From the NCBI RefSeq assembly GCF_043641665.1, contig NC_092183.1, positions 23,098,501-23,162,500 on the forward strand: DNA of 64,000 bases, read 5' to 3'. The position numbers and the translations under genes are program-made. Of the stretch, positions 33,616 through 46,949 are shown piece by piece (the stretch's first letter is position 1; each line of letters opens with the position of its first letter). Source of the DNA: Enoplosus armatus. Its lineage: Eukaryota; Chordata; Actinopteri; Centrarchiformes; Enoplosidae. The notes under the pieces are model-generated. The model had not been told where the DNA came from. It was given only the letters and a program-made list of their open reading frames with translations, and did no database searches.

Positions 33616-33959
33616 AAGGGGAAATCTTTGTAATGAATCAAGAAAGTTTTTTATGTTTCTTGGTTGTGATGTAGTATCAGATCAGCTGCAGCGTCCCATC
33701 ACAAACTGATTTCCAATAAAGGGGTGTGTCAAACTGGTGAAAGACATCAATCAGGTCAAGTGAGGAGCAAGGAATGATCAAAGAAGGGAACTAGGTTTTT
33801 GGTGAGTAATGCTGAAAGTTAAAAAGAAAACTCCACAGAACACCTATACCATATTTCACCCTTAGGTCCTGAAAGCTCATATGTTTACCTGTTACCATGA
33901 TCCTTCTGGCGGGTTGGTCTCAGTCCCAATGAATCTATTAAGAAAACCACTAAATCTAT

Positions 33960-34575
33960 GTAACCCTCTGTCTGTTTGTGTCTCACAAGCACATCTATGT
34001 CTCTCTCTCCCTAGTTTCTCCTCCTTGTCCTCTTTTCACTCAGGCTTCTCTGTGCTGGACCATCGACCGTCCTGGGACCTCTCTCTCTCCTGGCTGTCGG
34101 TGCCTCTCTCTAGATGTTGTGGATCTGGGTCTTTGTCCTCCAGGAGATTCACCCTCTCCTCTAGTCTCTCTCTCTCCTTGTGTGCATGTTGTCCTTGTCT
34201 CTCTCTCCCACTGTGTGTCTTTTCCTTTCTCCTCTCTGTGTGGATGGTGTGCTTGAGTTGTGCCTCTTGTGTTTTTGTGTAGTCTGTCCTCTTCCAGGTC
34301 TCCATGGTGGAGTTGCTCAACGTCCTCCTGGATCCACATTCTTCATATATGTTACAATCTATCTATAATTTTGTCATCCTGACTTTTGCGGAGTTACACA
34401 ACATCAATTTCCTGTCTGTCTGTCCTGGGAGGGGGTCCCTCTGTTGCTCTTCCTGACGTTACTTCCATTTTTTCCCCATTAAAAAGTTTTTTTTGGGGGA
34501 GTTTCTCCTTATCTGAGTTGAGGGTCTGAGGACAGAGACTTGGCATATTGGGCTATATAAATAAAATTGACATTT
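33960..34575 (+). repeat. CT-rich repeat with LINE-like tail
   Basis: Pyrimidine-rich body followed by gggggagtttctccttatct, gagttgagggtctgaggaca and the ending tgggctatataaataaaatt, a 3' end shared by fish L2/CR1 elements and SINEs. The long frames on both strands (for example 34036-34339 minus, Arg/Glu-rich) come from the CT repeat. Confidence 0.65.
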
Positions 34576-35873
34576 CTCATGTGCTCAGAGATGTACCAGA
34601 GAAACCAAGCTGTAATGTAAAGCACTACCTATTTTTTAATGTTAGATTATCAGACAATGTAAGTTTTGTCAGTCACTCACTCACCTTCTGTTTCCAGGTG
34701 CAAACGGACAGCAGTAGTTTTAGATTCTGTGATGGCTTTTCTTACTCAAATCCACCCTAGAACAGAGAGAACAGAACACAAAGTCCAATTACAACCATAG
34801 TGCAGTTTAGACAATTATCTATTAAATATTTTTGGCCCATGTGACCCGCACTAACAAATCAGAGCTCAACACTGAATTCTAAATGTAGGTAAGGAGAGAG
34901 GCCTATAAAGAAAGAAAGGGAAGAAGACAGAAATCTTGTTCATCACTCATCAACTGTTGTTGTCTCTTCTCCAGTGATGCATAATAACAAGGCAGGAAAA
35001 TGTATCTCTTCTGTCCTCGTTAAATGCAAATATTCACTGTGAGGATGTTCCACCTTGAAACAGGCACTCAACACACACCATACACACCACCAAAGCACAC
35101 ACTCGCACAGCAAACACTTACACATGCAGTACAACTCAATCTGTCAAAGGGATGTTGACTCAGCTGAGAGCTTTAACCCAGATTTTCTCTGCATGGAGAA
35201 GATAAGATAGATAGTTGGCTTCCCTCTATTCTACTTCAATACCTCTGTGTTACAGAAATGAACAACTTCATCTTTTCCAGTGTTTCTTGTTTATTTATGG
35301 TCAACAAACTCTTACACAATTAGCTACGCTCACACCACATTTAAAAGCATGTACACTCTTTGGCCTTTGATGTCAAGAAATAATATTGCGCTCTTGTCAA
35401 ATGTTTCCGTTTATGACTTGTAAGTTTGAACATTCTATCTCATGCTAGTTAAGTCTGCATGTTAACAAGCCTGGTCTCCAGGTTTGTGAGGAACATTCAT
35501 TAGTCTGAAAGTGTTCCGAAAGGTATGGACAATTTTGCAGCAGGAGTTGAGCTAAATGTTTTTCCTGGTGGAGAAAAGGTCATAGGGTCAATTAAATCAA
35601 AAGAAATTTCTTAGAGTAACCCCTGTTCCCACCATTCCCCATTACCTGACTGCCCTAAACGCCTGCTCACCTATTCCCACATCCCTCATTGTCCCTGGAG
35701 TATACCAGCCCATTTCCACCTGATCCCTGTCAGATCATCCTCCTCACTAAGCCTTCCAGCCACTTCATCTTCTGCCCAGGATAATATAGTTAGCTAAGTT
35801 TTATTTATTCAGGAAATCTCATTGAGACCTGAGAATAAATTACACATACACCAGACCACCACAAGACAATCCT

Positions 35874-35882
<9 letters not shown>

Positions 35883-35960
<78 letters not shown>
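35883..35960. repeat. (AC)n microsatellite, about 39 units
   Basis: A nearly pure AC tract of about 78 bases. The opposite-strand frames of Cys-Val repeats are artefacts of it. Confidence 0.95.
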
Positions 35961-35965
<5 letters not shown>

Positions 35966-36799
35966 GTATTCTTGAGAATAACCAGAATATGAGAACAAAT
36001 AATATGGCCGCATTCTGTAGTACATGGTTGGTGAACTTGAAAGAGTTGAAATAGTCAATTGCTTGGTCCCAAGTGGGTCTTAATCTATCCTTTATGCGCA
36101 TATATAAAAAATGACTTGAAGTGTGTGTGTAAGACGACGCTTTGGGCCGCAGCTATACAAGTGCAATGCAAGCTTTTATGCAGCCTGTGACTGCTGCATT
36201 TCAATGTACATAGGGTACAGAATATCCTATACACACTGGATTGTATACTTATCGATAAAGATGTAAACTTGGTAGTAAATTCAAATTTGTTTTTGTCTAG
36301 TGAGCTGGCAGACATAACATTGCATGAGTCCATGAGTGTGAGGAAGATTATTTGTTTGCTACAGATAAGCTATGACTTAATCACGTCATCAGGAATTTGG
36401 TACAGAAAAGGATTCTCTTCCAGCGGAGAACATCATCATCCGATGGGATTATCTCACTGTTTATAGAATGAGATTATATTTTCCTCACTAGTGATTTTTC
36501 ATGCCTTTTATAGGCTTTAAGAAAGGGCTCTTTTGCCACTCTTGCTAGTTAACAGCCATAAACATTTTCCTATTGAATATGTTCATGGGGTTCCTGTTTT
36601 ACCCATAAACCAAACCAGGTGGAAACAGAGATATAATAATTGCTCTAGGTGTCTCCGCTGTCCAAGTTTATATTGCATATACAGTATACTGTTCTTTTAT
36701 ATAGGAATGGAGGGCTATACTGCTCCAGAGAGCATCTGAAAAGTTCACATAGGAGCTATTATCAAATGTCCCACCAGGGATAAAAACACACTGGACCAT

Positions 36800-37720
36800 T
36801 GCTGCACCATATTAAAGGATTGCTCTGTCCCCCTTGCAGCTTTGGGACTCTCTGATCACCGGTCTGGTTCATCTTCTCCCGATTTACGGCTTGTGGTCAA
36901 GACTGTGAAATGATGAACCAACGAGTCAAAGCTGGAGTTACAGGCCTGCTTTGACTGCACTGATTGCACTGTTTTTGAGGCTGCATCTTATATCAGCTTT
37001 TTTGAGGACATGTGTGTGCCGACTTAAACTTTCTGCACATAAAACAACAACAAACCCTGGTTTACAGCTAAACTCAGGCAGCTTCTTCAGGAAAGGAGGC
37101 CTACAGAAGTCACCTAGGGAAGGAAACAAGAAATCACACAATCCTCAAAAAAGGCCCAGCAGAGGATGTACTTCCTGCGCCAGCTCAGGAAGTTCAACCT
37201 GCCTCAGGAGCTGCTGATCCAGTTCTACACTGCAATCATCCAGTCTGTCCTCTGCACATCCATCACTGTCTGGTTTGGATCACCCCCCAAACAGGACAGG
37301 AACAGACTACAACGGACTTCAGGTCAGGTGTCAACCTGCTCTCCATTCAGGACCTACACAATCTCCAGAGTTATGAAATCATTTCAAATCCATGGACACA
37401 ACCTGGACACCACCTGTTCCAACTTCTCCCCTCTGGTAGGCGCTACAGAGCAGTGTCCGCCAAAGCAAAAAAGGACAGTTTTTTTCCACAGGCCATCAGT
37501 TAACATCAGTCACATAGTGTCAGGAACAGTCCCTGTAACACTAAATCATCCACTGCAGCTACAAATATTAATTATATATGTACGTTTAAGATACACATTG
37601 TTTTTAACATGTACATATCATCCATTACTGTCATATGTAAATCTAAGCATGCTGTATATACTGTACATAGACATGTATACATGTATATACTGTATATATC
37701 CACCTACTTCTGGTATATAA
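36800..37720 (+). mobile_element. Rex1-type LINE relic, copy 2
   Basis: Pieces in order: AALGLSDHRSGSSSPDLRL, LQACFDCTDCTVFEA, SYISFFEDMCVPT, KPWFTAKLRQLLQ, then in one open frame RMYFLRQLRKFNLPQELLIQ, FYTAIIQSVLCTSITVWFGS, KQDRNRLQRT, and the tail VSGTVPVTLNHPL. Endonuclease-end and C-terminal parts are present, but the RT core between them is deleted. Inactive. Confidence 0.8.
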
Positions 37721-38105
37721 AGTAACCTATTGCATTAATTCAATATTTATTCCAGCACTGTTTGGAGTCTGCACCCGTGAACTATTATATTCTTATTTAC
37801 AATTTACAGACAGTCTGACTTGTATACAGACACTGTATGTTGTTGTTCATTGTTGTTTTGCTTTGGATAGTGATCAAAAGAAAGACTCTGCTGGCACCAG
37901 CAGCCAGAGTGAGGTTTGTTTGCGGCCCAATACTGACATTTGACACCTGGATAATGTTTAGGTTTATGTAACAATGTAAGAAGGCACACAATTGTTTGTG
38001 TTTATACATATTATGAAGCTTATACTATGTGTTTGTGCTTTATGACATTTTGTATATACACTTTTTTCCATAGAAAATGATGCACAAGACATCAAGAATA
38101 TTTCC

Positions 38106-39360
38106 ATTTGATGGAATGGTATAGTCAAAAAACATCATATAGTCTTCTAATTGCATCACACAAGGGACTTGTCTCTGTACTTGTTTTGTTAGACCTTAGT
38201 GCTGCATCCGACACCATTGACCATCATATCCTATTACAGAGACTGGAACATTCAATTGGCATTAAAGGAACCGCACTAAGCTGGTTTAAGTCGTATTTTC
38301 CAGATCAATCTCAATTTGTACACGTTAACGATGAATCCTCCATGTACACCAAAGTCAGTCATGGAGTTCCACAAGGTTCTGTGCTTGGACCAACATTATT
38401 CATCTTATATATGCTTTATTATTATTATATATTATATATGCTCCTTTATGAGATATTATTAGAAAACACTCCATAAATTTTCATCGCTATGCGGACGATA
38501 CCCAGTTATATCTATCGATCAAGCCAGAAGAACCTCATCAGTTAGCTAAACTCCAAGCATGCCTTAAGGACATAAAGACCTGCATGACCTGCAATTATCT
38601 GATGTTGAACTCGGACAAGACAGAAGTTATTGTTCTTGGCCCTGAACACCTCAGAAACACAGTATCTAAGGATACTGTTAATCTAGATGGCATTGCCCTG
38701 GCCTCCAGCGCCCCCATGAGGAATCTCGGAGTTGTCTTTGATCAGGACATGTCCTTTAACTCTCATGTAAAACAAACTTCAAGGACTACCTTTTTTCACC
38801 TCCACAAAATTGCAAAAATCAGGAAGATCCTGTCTCAAACAGATGCAGAAAAATGAGTCCATGCATTTGTTATGTCAAGGGTGGATTATTGCAATTCCTT
38901 TTTCAATTATCAGGCTGTCCCAATAAGTCCCTGAAGACTCTCCAGTTGATCCAGAATGCTGCGGCACGTGTAGCGACTGGAAACAAGAAAAGAGATCATA
39001 TTTCTCCAGTATTAGCTTCTCTGCACTGGCTCCCTGTAAAATCCAGAATAGAGTTTAATATCCTTCTCCTCACCTACAAAGCTCTTACTGGTCAGGCACC
39101 ATCATATCTTAAAGAGCTCATAGTACCCTATTACCCCACTAGAGCAGTGCGCTCCTTCGCAGGGTTGCTTGTGGTTCCTAGAGTCTCCAAAAGCCAAACA
39201 GGAGCCAGAGCATTCAGCTATTAAGCTGCCCCACCAATGCATGTTACTAACTTTATATCTTCCCGGAGTTTCTTTGTGCTTTGTCGTCTCACAGGTTCCT
39301 GTGGATCGTGGTCCTGGTACGCCTGGCTGCTGCTGCCATGAGCCCGCTTGACTCTCATCA
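38106..39360 (+). mobile_element. L2-type LINE, 3' half of ORF2 with 3' UTR
   Basis: RT pieces in three frames separated by one-base shifts and stops: LVLLDLSAASDTIDHHILLQ, LEHSIGIKGTALSWFKSY, VSHGVPQGSVLGPTLFILYM, then [10 protein letters not shown] (the catalytic YADD box, kept), LMLNSDKTEVIVLGPEHL, NLGVVFDQDMSFNSHVKQ, LQLIQNAAARVATGNKKRDH, SPVLASLHWLPVKSRIEFNI, LLLTYKALTGQAPSYLKELI. This order is characteristic of L2/Maui-type elements. The 3' UTR includes gtggatcgtggtcctggtac. Best preserved LINE in the window, but broken. Confidence 0.85.
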
Positions 39361-39464
39361 CTACAGTTACTATTTTTAGTCATAGTTCTGTTACTATTAA
39401 AGTTGTTATTGCTATTATTAATCATATCTCAGTTATTATTACAGCTGTAGCTATTATTATCAGT

Positions 39465-39860
39465 CATATTTCCAAGTCAGAAACCTTGGCATTATCTTGG
39501 ATTCTAATCTCAGTTTTGAAAAACACATTGCCGATATCACCAGAACAGCGTTTTATCGCTTAAAAAATATATCAAAACTTATGGTTAACTACTGTGTATG
39601 AGCGTGTGTGTATATGTACTTGCATGGCCTGTACAGTTGGTTACATACAGTTATGTGATAGGGCACGGGTTTCCATTTGATTGTGTTGCTGTGTGGTATG
39701 CTTAATGTATGTTGGTGGGTGTATCATTCATTGTATTGATGTTGCCTATGTTACCTATGTTCTCATGTTTGTGCCTATATTTTTATACTTTGTCCAAAGC
39801 ACATTGAGCTTACTTGTAATAAAATGTGCTATATAAATAAAATTGCTATTGCCAATTGCC
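39465..39860 (+). mobile_element. Second LINE fragment and 3' end
   Basis: After the L2 3' UTR another RT-end fragment appears (RNLGIILDSNLSFEKHI-like, ITRTAFYRLKNISKL), then gcacattgagcttacttgta and the tail gctatataaataaaattgct. Suggests a nested or rearranged second LINE copy. Confidence 0.6.
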
Positions 39861-39895
39861 ATTCATGGGAATCTCCTTAATGACATTTAATACAT

Positions 39896-40330
39896 TAAAG
39901 GTCCCATATTGTAGAAAGTGAGGTTTCCATGTCTTTTTTATTATAAAGCAAGTCTAGGTGCTACATAAATATTGTGAAAGTATTGAAACGCTCAGTCCAC
40001 AGAGAAATGCACACAGCCCATATATTGTGCCTTTAAACGAGCCCCAGGACATCTGTAAGGTTCTGATGTCACAACTATACTGTCACAGCACTCTGCCACG
40101 CTCCCGGCAGGTCATCTGCTCCAGGCACAGCACACCCACCAAGTACAGGGATACGCCCATCCATCCGCTCAGTTTTTCAACTGCTCTGCTCAGGACTACT
40201 CTTCCAAGTTTTTGGAGGTTGTTCAGTTTGTCTAAAACGGCTTGTTTCAGACAGAGGGGGGAACTGAGGTGCTGCATAAAGGGCCAGTATAAGATAAACA
40301 AGGACTTCTTTGAACTGTGAATCATGCACC
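39896..40330. repeat. Interspersed repeat (family F)
   Basis: Begins aaaggtcccatattgtagaa, agtgaggtttccatgtcttt and runs through aagcaagtctaggtgctaca to ggacttctttgaactgtgaa. I know this as a common fish dispersed repeat, probably a DNA-transposon derivative. No copy elsewhere in this window for comparison. Confidence 0.5.
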
Positions 40331-40337
40331 CTTCAGA

Positions 40338-40388
40338 ATCAGAATCAGAATCAGAAATACTTTATTGATCCCCGGGGGGAAATTGTAC
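40338..40388 (-). repeat. LINE 3' tail, inverted
   Basis: agaatcagaatcagaatcag, aaatactttattgatccccg, gggggaaattg is the reverse complement of the tail seen at 52540-52580 and 59838-59893. Confidence 0.8.
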
Positions 40389-42798
40389 AGTGCTCCCATT
40401 CAAGAGTAGAAAGTAGCATAATTTAGAACTAAAAACTGAACTTAAGTACGTTCAGTGACTTTGAGGTTCATGGAGTGTTAAATAAATAAAACTGCATCGT
40501 CACCATCACTACATTAGGCATAATAATATAATAATACTTCCATCTATCCATACTTAATGCCCTGAAGACGAAAGTCAAGTGCAGCAGAAGAACACCATTT
40601 TCACAGTAATGTTTAAAGAAAAACAGTACATTTTAAGTGAAAATCATTTGAGTGTTTTTCAATATGTAATTAGTTTTGCTGGTATTTGGCCATAAACCAA
40701 ATTACTGGAATAATAAAAGACTAATAAAATTTCAAACAAACAGTTGTTGATATTTCACTAAAAAAACACAAACGTTAACTTCATGCTGGCACTAGAAGAA
40801 AAGGGTTCTCTAAAGTCCGAAGTATTAATCATCTGGGAACCATGAATGTCTATGCCAAATTTTGAGCCTTAGCCACTAGCCAAAAATGTAATCCAGGCAG
40901 GACTGTGTTTCTTTCAAAATAGTATATACTCATTTTTAGGGGTTGCTGTAGGAGTGATCACTGATCAAACTAATCACTATATGTGGATGATTATTAAAAT
41001 GTATTTTCTCATTCAGATTGCCATCTAATTGACATTTGTATAATAAAATACAGAACAGCTGTTTGAAACACTTTTCGGATGAAATGACTGTACTTAACTT
41101 AGTTCTTACTGTAGCCAGAGGAATACAAAGTTTCGCTGCAGTTTGTCATACGGAGACTCCGTTTTTCATTGGGAGAAAAATCACTTTCTTTTCCCATAAG
41201 GATTGCGATGATTACGGGTTGAGACGGGTTACTGCGAGGCAAAGTATCATAGGAGTAAAGTAAAAAAAATATATATATATAATTTACCTTAGTTTAAAAT
41301 TTTGTTCCATATTTTTTTCCAAAATGAACACTTCAAGCAGACTACTTGATTACTTTAAGCAAATTATTTCAACAGCATTTGTATAGGAATTAATTCTGTG
41401 AAGCTTTTTGATCCATATAAGTGGTTGATCACTTAAACCATGATCACTATAAGCAGTTTCCACTGTATTACCATGTAAGGGTAAAAGATTTAAGAAATAT
41501 TAAACGTCTCCTGTGTGCCTGTATAGCATGATACTGTATGACAACCACATGACCGGATGTAAAGGCTGGGGGTAAAAGTGAGCATAAGTATTATCCACAT
41601 GGACACATGTAGACAAAGACAATTACTGTGTTTAATGCATCACAAGTTAGAGATCACGCAGAACTAGTTGTTCCATTAGATACACGAAATGGCTGGGGCA
41701 ATGGCAGGAGGATGGCAACAACTTGGGACTTGTTCATGTGTGCAACTGCTGTTTGGCCCCTGGCCCTCTATCATCCTCTGCACGTCCCTGACCCAGTATA
41801 TATACTGCAGCGACAGCATAAGGCTTTCTGAATGACAGTTGAGTGATGTTTCTTCTCACATTGTGATTTGTAATGTTGTGTCTTAACAATGATCCTCTAT
41901 GGCAGAGCACCATCATGTGGTGACATGTAGGCTATTTAACTCAGCAGCAAACATGGAGAGTTCATGTTACAGGCTGGAAGACAGTGGTGATATTTAGCAG
42001 TGAGAATGCATTATTTGGAGGCTAGCACATTGTTATGTTTCTTGTCCCCTCCCTCTCAGGTGGCGGCGCAGGCTGCTGGTTGTCATGGAAACCACTGGTT
42101 AATTGCTTTTTTGTGGGAGAGCAGATGAGGAGGTGACCTCTCCATGGGGCAGCAGTGTTCCCCCACCTCCACCACCATAGCTGTCACTTCCTGCCCTTTA
42201 CCAGCCTCTATAAAACTGTTGATGGGGGAGAGAGACTTTAACATCGGTATCTGAATTATTTTAAGTGTATATCTCCTGCTTATGTTGATTTCATCCATAT
42301 TTGGTGCTATGAAGTTACTACTGTGGTATTTTTTATTTGTCTTTTATATTCTGCTGAGTGGTCATTGCTGTCTGATGCCTCCATCTTTTGAACTGTTTTG
42401 TCCCTATGTGGTGTGCCATTTTCTGACTGAGCACTCCTTTTGAAAGGCTGTCTTATATTAATGTGAGGGAATGTTTCTTTTCAGCGGACGAGTGGTCCTT
42501 CTTTCTCTGCTAATGCCGTGAAACCATCCTGCAAAGCAAAAGAAACGCTTTTTAAAAACATATCCGAGTAAATCAAGTAATACAGAATAACAATGAATGT
42601 TTAATAATAAAGGTGTTAGAGGGCATAAAGCCACTGATAATTAAACAAATAAAATAACAAATAATTAAAATGAATGAGGGGAATACTGTATGTTGTTACT
42701 CTTTTTTCTTCCACGTACAGCCAGGTCTGTTCGTGATGGAGACGACTAATGCTCATCACTGGGTCTACAATAGTTACAGCAGCTCGGATTGGGAATAA

Positions 42799-43004
42799 TA
42801 ACTTAACGGTTCCCAAAGCGCTTTACAGCTTGGTCTCGTTCACCCATTCACACACCGAGCTGCCATGCAAGGTGCTGGCCTCCATCGGGAGCAACTAAGG
42901 GTGCAGTGTCTTGCCAGAGGATACTGTGACATGTGGACGGAAGGAGCTGGGGATCAAACCCCCAACTATGCAACAGTGCCTACCACTGCATCACCATGCC
43001 ACTC
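42799..43004 (+). repeat. Interspersed repeat family A, copy 4
   Basis: acggttcccaaagcgcttta, ccgagctgccatgcaaggtg, ctggcctccatcgggagcaa and the end taccactgcatcaccatgcc. Confidence 0.8.
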
Positions 43005-43010
43005 AATTCA

Positions 43011-43100
43011 ATTCAATTTTCAATTCAATTTTATTTATATAGTGCCAAATCACAACAAAAGTCATCTTATGACACTTTGCAAATAGAGCAGGTCTAGACC
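43011..43100 (-). repeat. Family B tail, inverted
   Basis: tcaattcaattttatttata, tagtgccaaatcacaacaaa, agtcatcttatgacactttg and gagcaggtctagaccgactc: reverse complement of the family B end. Abuts family A copy 4. Confidence 0.8.
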
Positions 43101-45404
43101 GACTCCACTCCCACCTCATGCCGGAGTTTGCCGGAGAAATTGCTTTTATGCTAAACATAAAAAGTAGACCAGATGCAGCAGGTTTTGTTTTTGGTCTCTG
43201 TACAGGCACAATGGTACCAAACCTGACAACCTCACTGTGATGACAAGACTCAGGAGGACCACAGTCACCGTGCTATTGTTCAACAAGAAAAGGTTACAGC
43301 ACATATCTCAACCTAAAGCTACAAACCTCTGTTGGTGTATGGATGAAACAAACAAGACACAACATGTTGATCAGTGAGCTTCTATTTTTGAACGAACCCA
43401 ACTTTTCCTACTGACACTGCTTCGCATTTAAAGCTTTCCACTGGCGAACCAGCAGCATTTTATTGTAAAGAAGTTATGGGAAATCCAATGTGTTTATTAC
43501 AGTTAGCCGATCTTTGTTAGCGGTGCTGATAAAAACAGGTCTCAACCAGATACGGACATATTCTGTGTTTTTGTGTTCAGCAGATCCGTTTCAGATATCA
43601 CTGGGAGGAATAGTACAAACAGAAACAGCCACAGTGAGCTGGACGTGCGGCAGACAGACTCTTACTGTGCACACCTCAGCACGTCATCAGGGTAAACTAC
43701 TTCACCTTGCAGTGCGGGACGGAGGAAATCACTCTGCAAGATTACTGAAACCTACACGCAACTGTTTCTACCAACATTCACAGATTTCAGTCTGATGCAT
43801 TACCAGGCAACAACTGAAATCTCGCAAGAGCACAAACGCTAACACATTACGTTCCCTAAACATAAATAGACATTCATCAAAAAGAGTTTGTCTTGCTATT
43901 TTGTACTGCAGGCAGAGCTGAAAAGGGAAAAAAACTGAGAAAAAATGCTAGACGTGGATGAAATTCCAGCCGTACATACATAGTCTAATTATACAGCCAG
44001 ATGTCAAAAAAACACACAGTATACACAAACAACAAGATTTTTTCATCATTATGAGCTGACAGGGCTGTGCTGTTCCAAATGCCGCCAAGAAATGTGGCTC
44101 CTTTTGAATTTGGGAGACACAACCTGTGTTTCCTTTTGGAGTCCTCAAAACATAAAACAACCATGTGAGTGCTGGTCACTTGTTCAGTGGTGTGTTCAGG
44201 TTGGTCCGCCTCAACTTATACATTTGGAAAACATGAAAAAGCCACTGGAAGGTGTAAATAACTGAATTCAAACACCACAACCCTGAACAAGAGGCCAAAA
44301 CACTGGAAACAGACAAAGGTCAAATGTCATCGACATTTCGAAGTCATTGGACGGCCAGAGAAAGGACGAGGAGGACATACACATCCATCTACCTGTGTAT
44401 GATTGTGAACCAGTTCATGGCAGGTTCAGCCAACTGGCTGCTTCACACTCACCAGTTTAACAAGGCTGAACACAGTGAGCTACAGCTGCAGCATGACACT
44501 AACACTGTAGTGTTCCATGTGATGTACTAATGACTAGAGAGAGAAGGCGTGAATATATGTGAGGGTCTCTGTGACCACATTCAGATTCATCACTTTCTTA
44601 CTACGGGTTGTACACACGAGTAGCTCCAGCTATATTTCAAGTTGTGTTTATTTCAAGTTGTGCCCTTCTACAAATCCTGTTAGCAACATGGAGAGTATGG
44701 AGAATTTTGAACAGAGCTTGTTTTATTAATGTCTTTACGGATACAATCCAACCAGCTTCCTGCTGGGTGTAGCCTCATAGCTACAGTTAACGCCCAAAAG
44801 CCAGGACTGCAAAGGGTTACTTACAATACAATACTATCATACCATTTTACTTCAGCACGTTCAGTGCGGTTCAGGATGCAGCTGAGATTCGGGTTACTTC
44901 TGGGCCCGCTCTCATAGTTCTATGCTCAGGCACGAAAGGCAGGGCCAAGAGCAGGTCTCGGATCACAGTTTAGTGAGTCAGCATAAGAGTCAAGAGTTCA
45001 GCAGAAGGGACTAGACTGTAAAAGTAATAGGCCGTGATCTTTGGGGTGTCTGCTTGCTTTGTAGTCTTCTGTAAAAGGGGCGGTCCAATATGAACAGCGC
45101 AAAACCTTACTCCACCCACCTTAGATCTATTCTTTAACTATTTTCTTTGTTCCAATTTGTTTTCTAAAGATTAAATTTAAGTAATTAAGTTTATCGCATA
45201 AATGCATATTCACATTTCCTGTGTCATTAACTAAACAAAGAGACCACACATCTCATCTTTATCTTATCTTGGTTAGTGGATATGTGTTATCAGTTCTTAG
45301 TTCAATTAGTTAGTTCAACTTCTATTGTACCAGCATCAAAATCAGCATGTTGTCCCCAAAGCACATTCTTACACTCTCTTTTATAATGGTGGTATGTGGG
45401 GAAT

Positions 45405-45485
45405 ATTGCTTTTCAGGCCGTCGGGACATTTTTCTTGCAATACTGCAAATGGCCACTCTGCAAAATTGGAAGCAAGGCTGAGGCT
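45405..45485 (+). repeat. Short interspersed repeat (family E part 1)
   Basis: aatggccactctgcaaaatt, ggaagcaaggctgaggctga resembles the reverse complement of 63180-63262, where the match is agtggccactcggcaacctt, tgaagcaaggctgatggcc. Confidence 0.5.
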
Positions 45486-46949
45486 GATGATTGAGAGGGA
45501 GTCTATACATTGCTTTTTTAGGAAAATCCTACTACCTTCTTTCAGCTCATTGTTGTTGTTATTTTCAGCGCACGACTCGTTTTGGTTCGGTGTCAATGTA
45601 CTCATCAACCCTGCCCCCAATAGCAGCAGCAGCAGAAGCTGTTTTCAGTGTACACTACCTGCTCAGCACCGATCAGCAGCCAGACACAGTTAGAGACTAG
45701 CTGGTGAACATAAAGGAGCATTTAGCAGCTAAAGAGCCAGATATTTCCCTCAGTTGGTGGAGACCAACAACAGAGCTAAAAGAAAGAGCGAGAATATTGG
45801 ACTTCCTTTCATCAGGTGACACAAACACCACTCCACATGAATGATTATGTTGTTCTGTGTCTGCTGTGTTTGCTATATCAACTTTATACGGTTATATGTC
45901 AAGTGTTATCGTCCCAGCTTGTTCCGCTGACCCCAGAAAATCAGTTAAGGAAGCTTTAACATGTCAGTAAGCAGACAAGTGACTGCAAAAAAGACAAGCA
46001 GAGAAACCCCTCTGCCGTAGTATCACAACAGAGTATATGGAAACTACTAGCAGGGTTTTGATAACACATCACAATACACATTATTCAACACCCTTTAAAG
46101 TAGAGTGGGGGGTAAGAAGAGGGGAACTAATTAGGAGGAAGCCACCAAAAAACACAGCACCCGAGAAAAGGCCAGAGCATGTGGAGCCTTATTTAATCTG
46201 GATCATTGTCATTTCACGTTGAGGGTGCTCGCATGCAGTGCCAGTCTGTGTCTGCTCCATTTATACCTCCTCTTATCCTGAATTAGCAGTGGGGCTGTAT
46301 TAGGCTGCTGGAGTGCTGTGGATAGGGAAGACGGGCTGACAGGGGCTTTACAGGAAATGCTGTCGATGTTAAAGGAGGACATCAGAGCGGAAACAACCCT
46401 GTGAATTCTGTGCTGAAGTAATTAATGGAGAAGCTGCTCTGAGAAAGGTCACTGATTGAAATGTTTGCACTCCTGTAAATAAATAATGGGAATGGCAATG
46501 GCACAGGAGTGCAGAGGCCTTTCCATATGATAGAAATTTTAGTTCTATTGAAGGCTAAAGAATGATATATTGTGCTACTGTCAAAATCCTATATCAGGGA
46601 CTAAACACGCATTTTCGTCCTGCTAATGAACTGGAACACATGCTAAATGTGGCACACACATGGCCCACAATCTAGAAAATGCAACAGGATCACCCCACAG
46701 CCCTCTGTGTAGGAGCCCTAACCAATCATTAGGAGTCACTAGGGCAGCAAGAAGGAAAAGAGCCCTCATCAGCTTCCCATCCATGAAGGAAGTTCAACTG
46801 TGTTCCTTAGAACGCACAATCAAGCCAGAGGTACCATTACCGGGAATCAAAGAGCTGTTGAAGTGCTTGTATGGAATGAAAGCCTGCAGTCAGAACAGAC
46901 CATGTTTGAAAAATCACTGTTCACTCCAGACCTGTGGAAGAAATCTATG

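Noticed and set aside
34036..34339. Arg/Glu/Thr-rich minus-strand frames of about 95 codons
   Set aside because: Translation of a CT-rich repeat; overlapping frames on both strands are equally open.
35805..36101. Cys-Val repeat protein frames
   Set aside because: Direct translation of the (AC)n microsatellite.
43490..43795. 101-codon plus-strand frame
   Set aside because: No recognisable content, no splice or promoter context and length within chance expectation.
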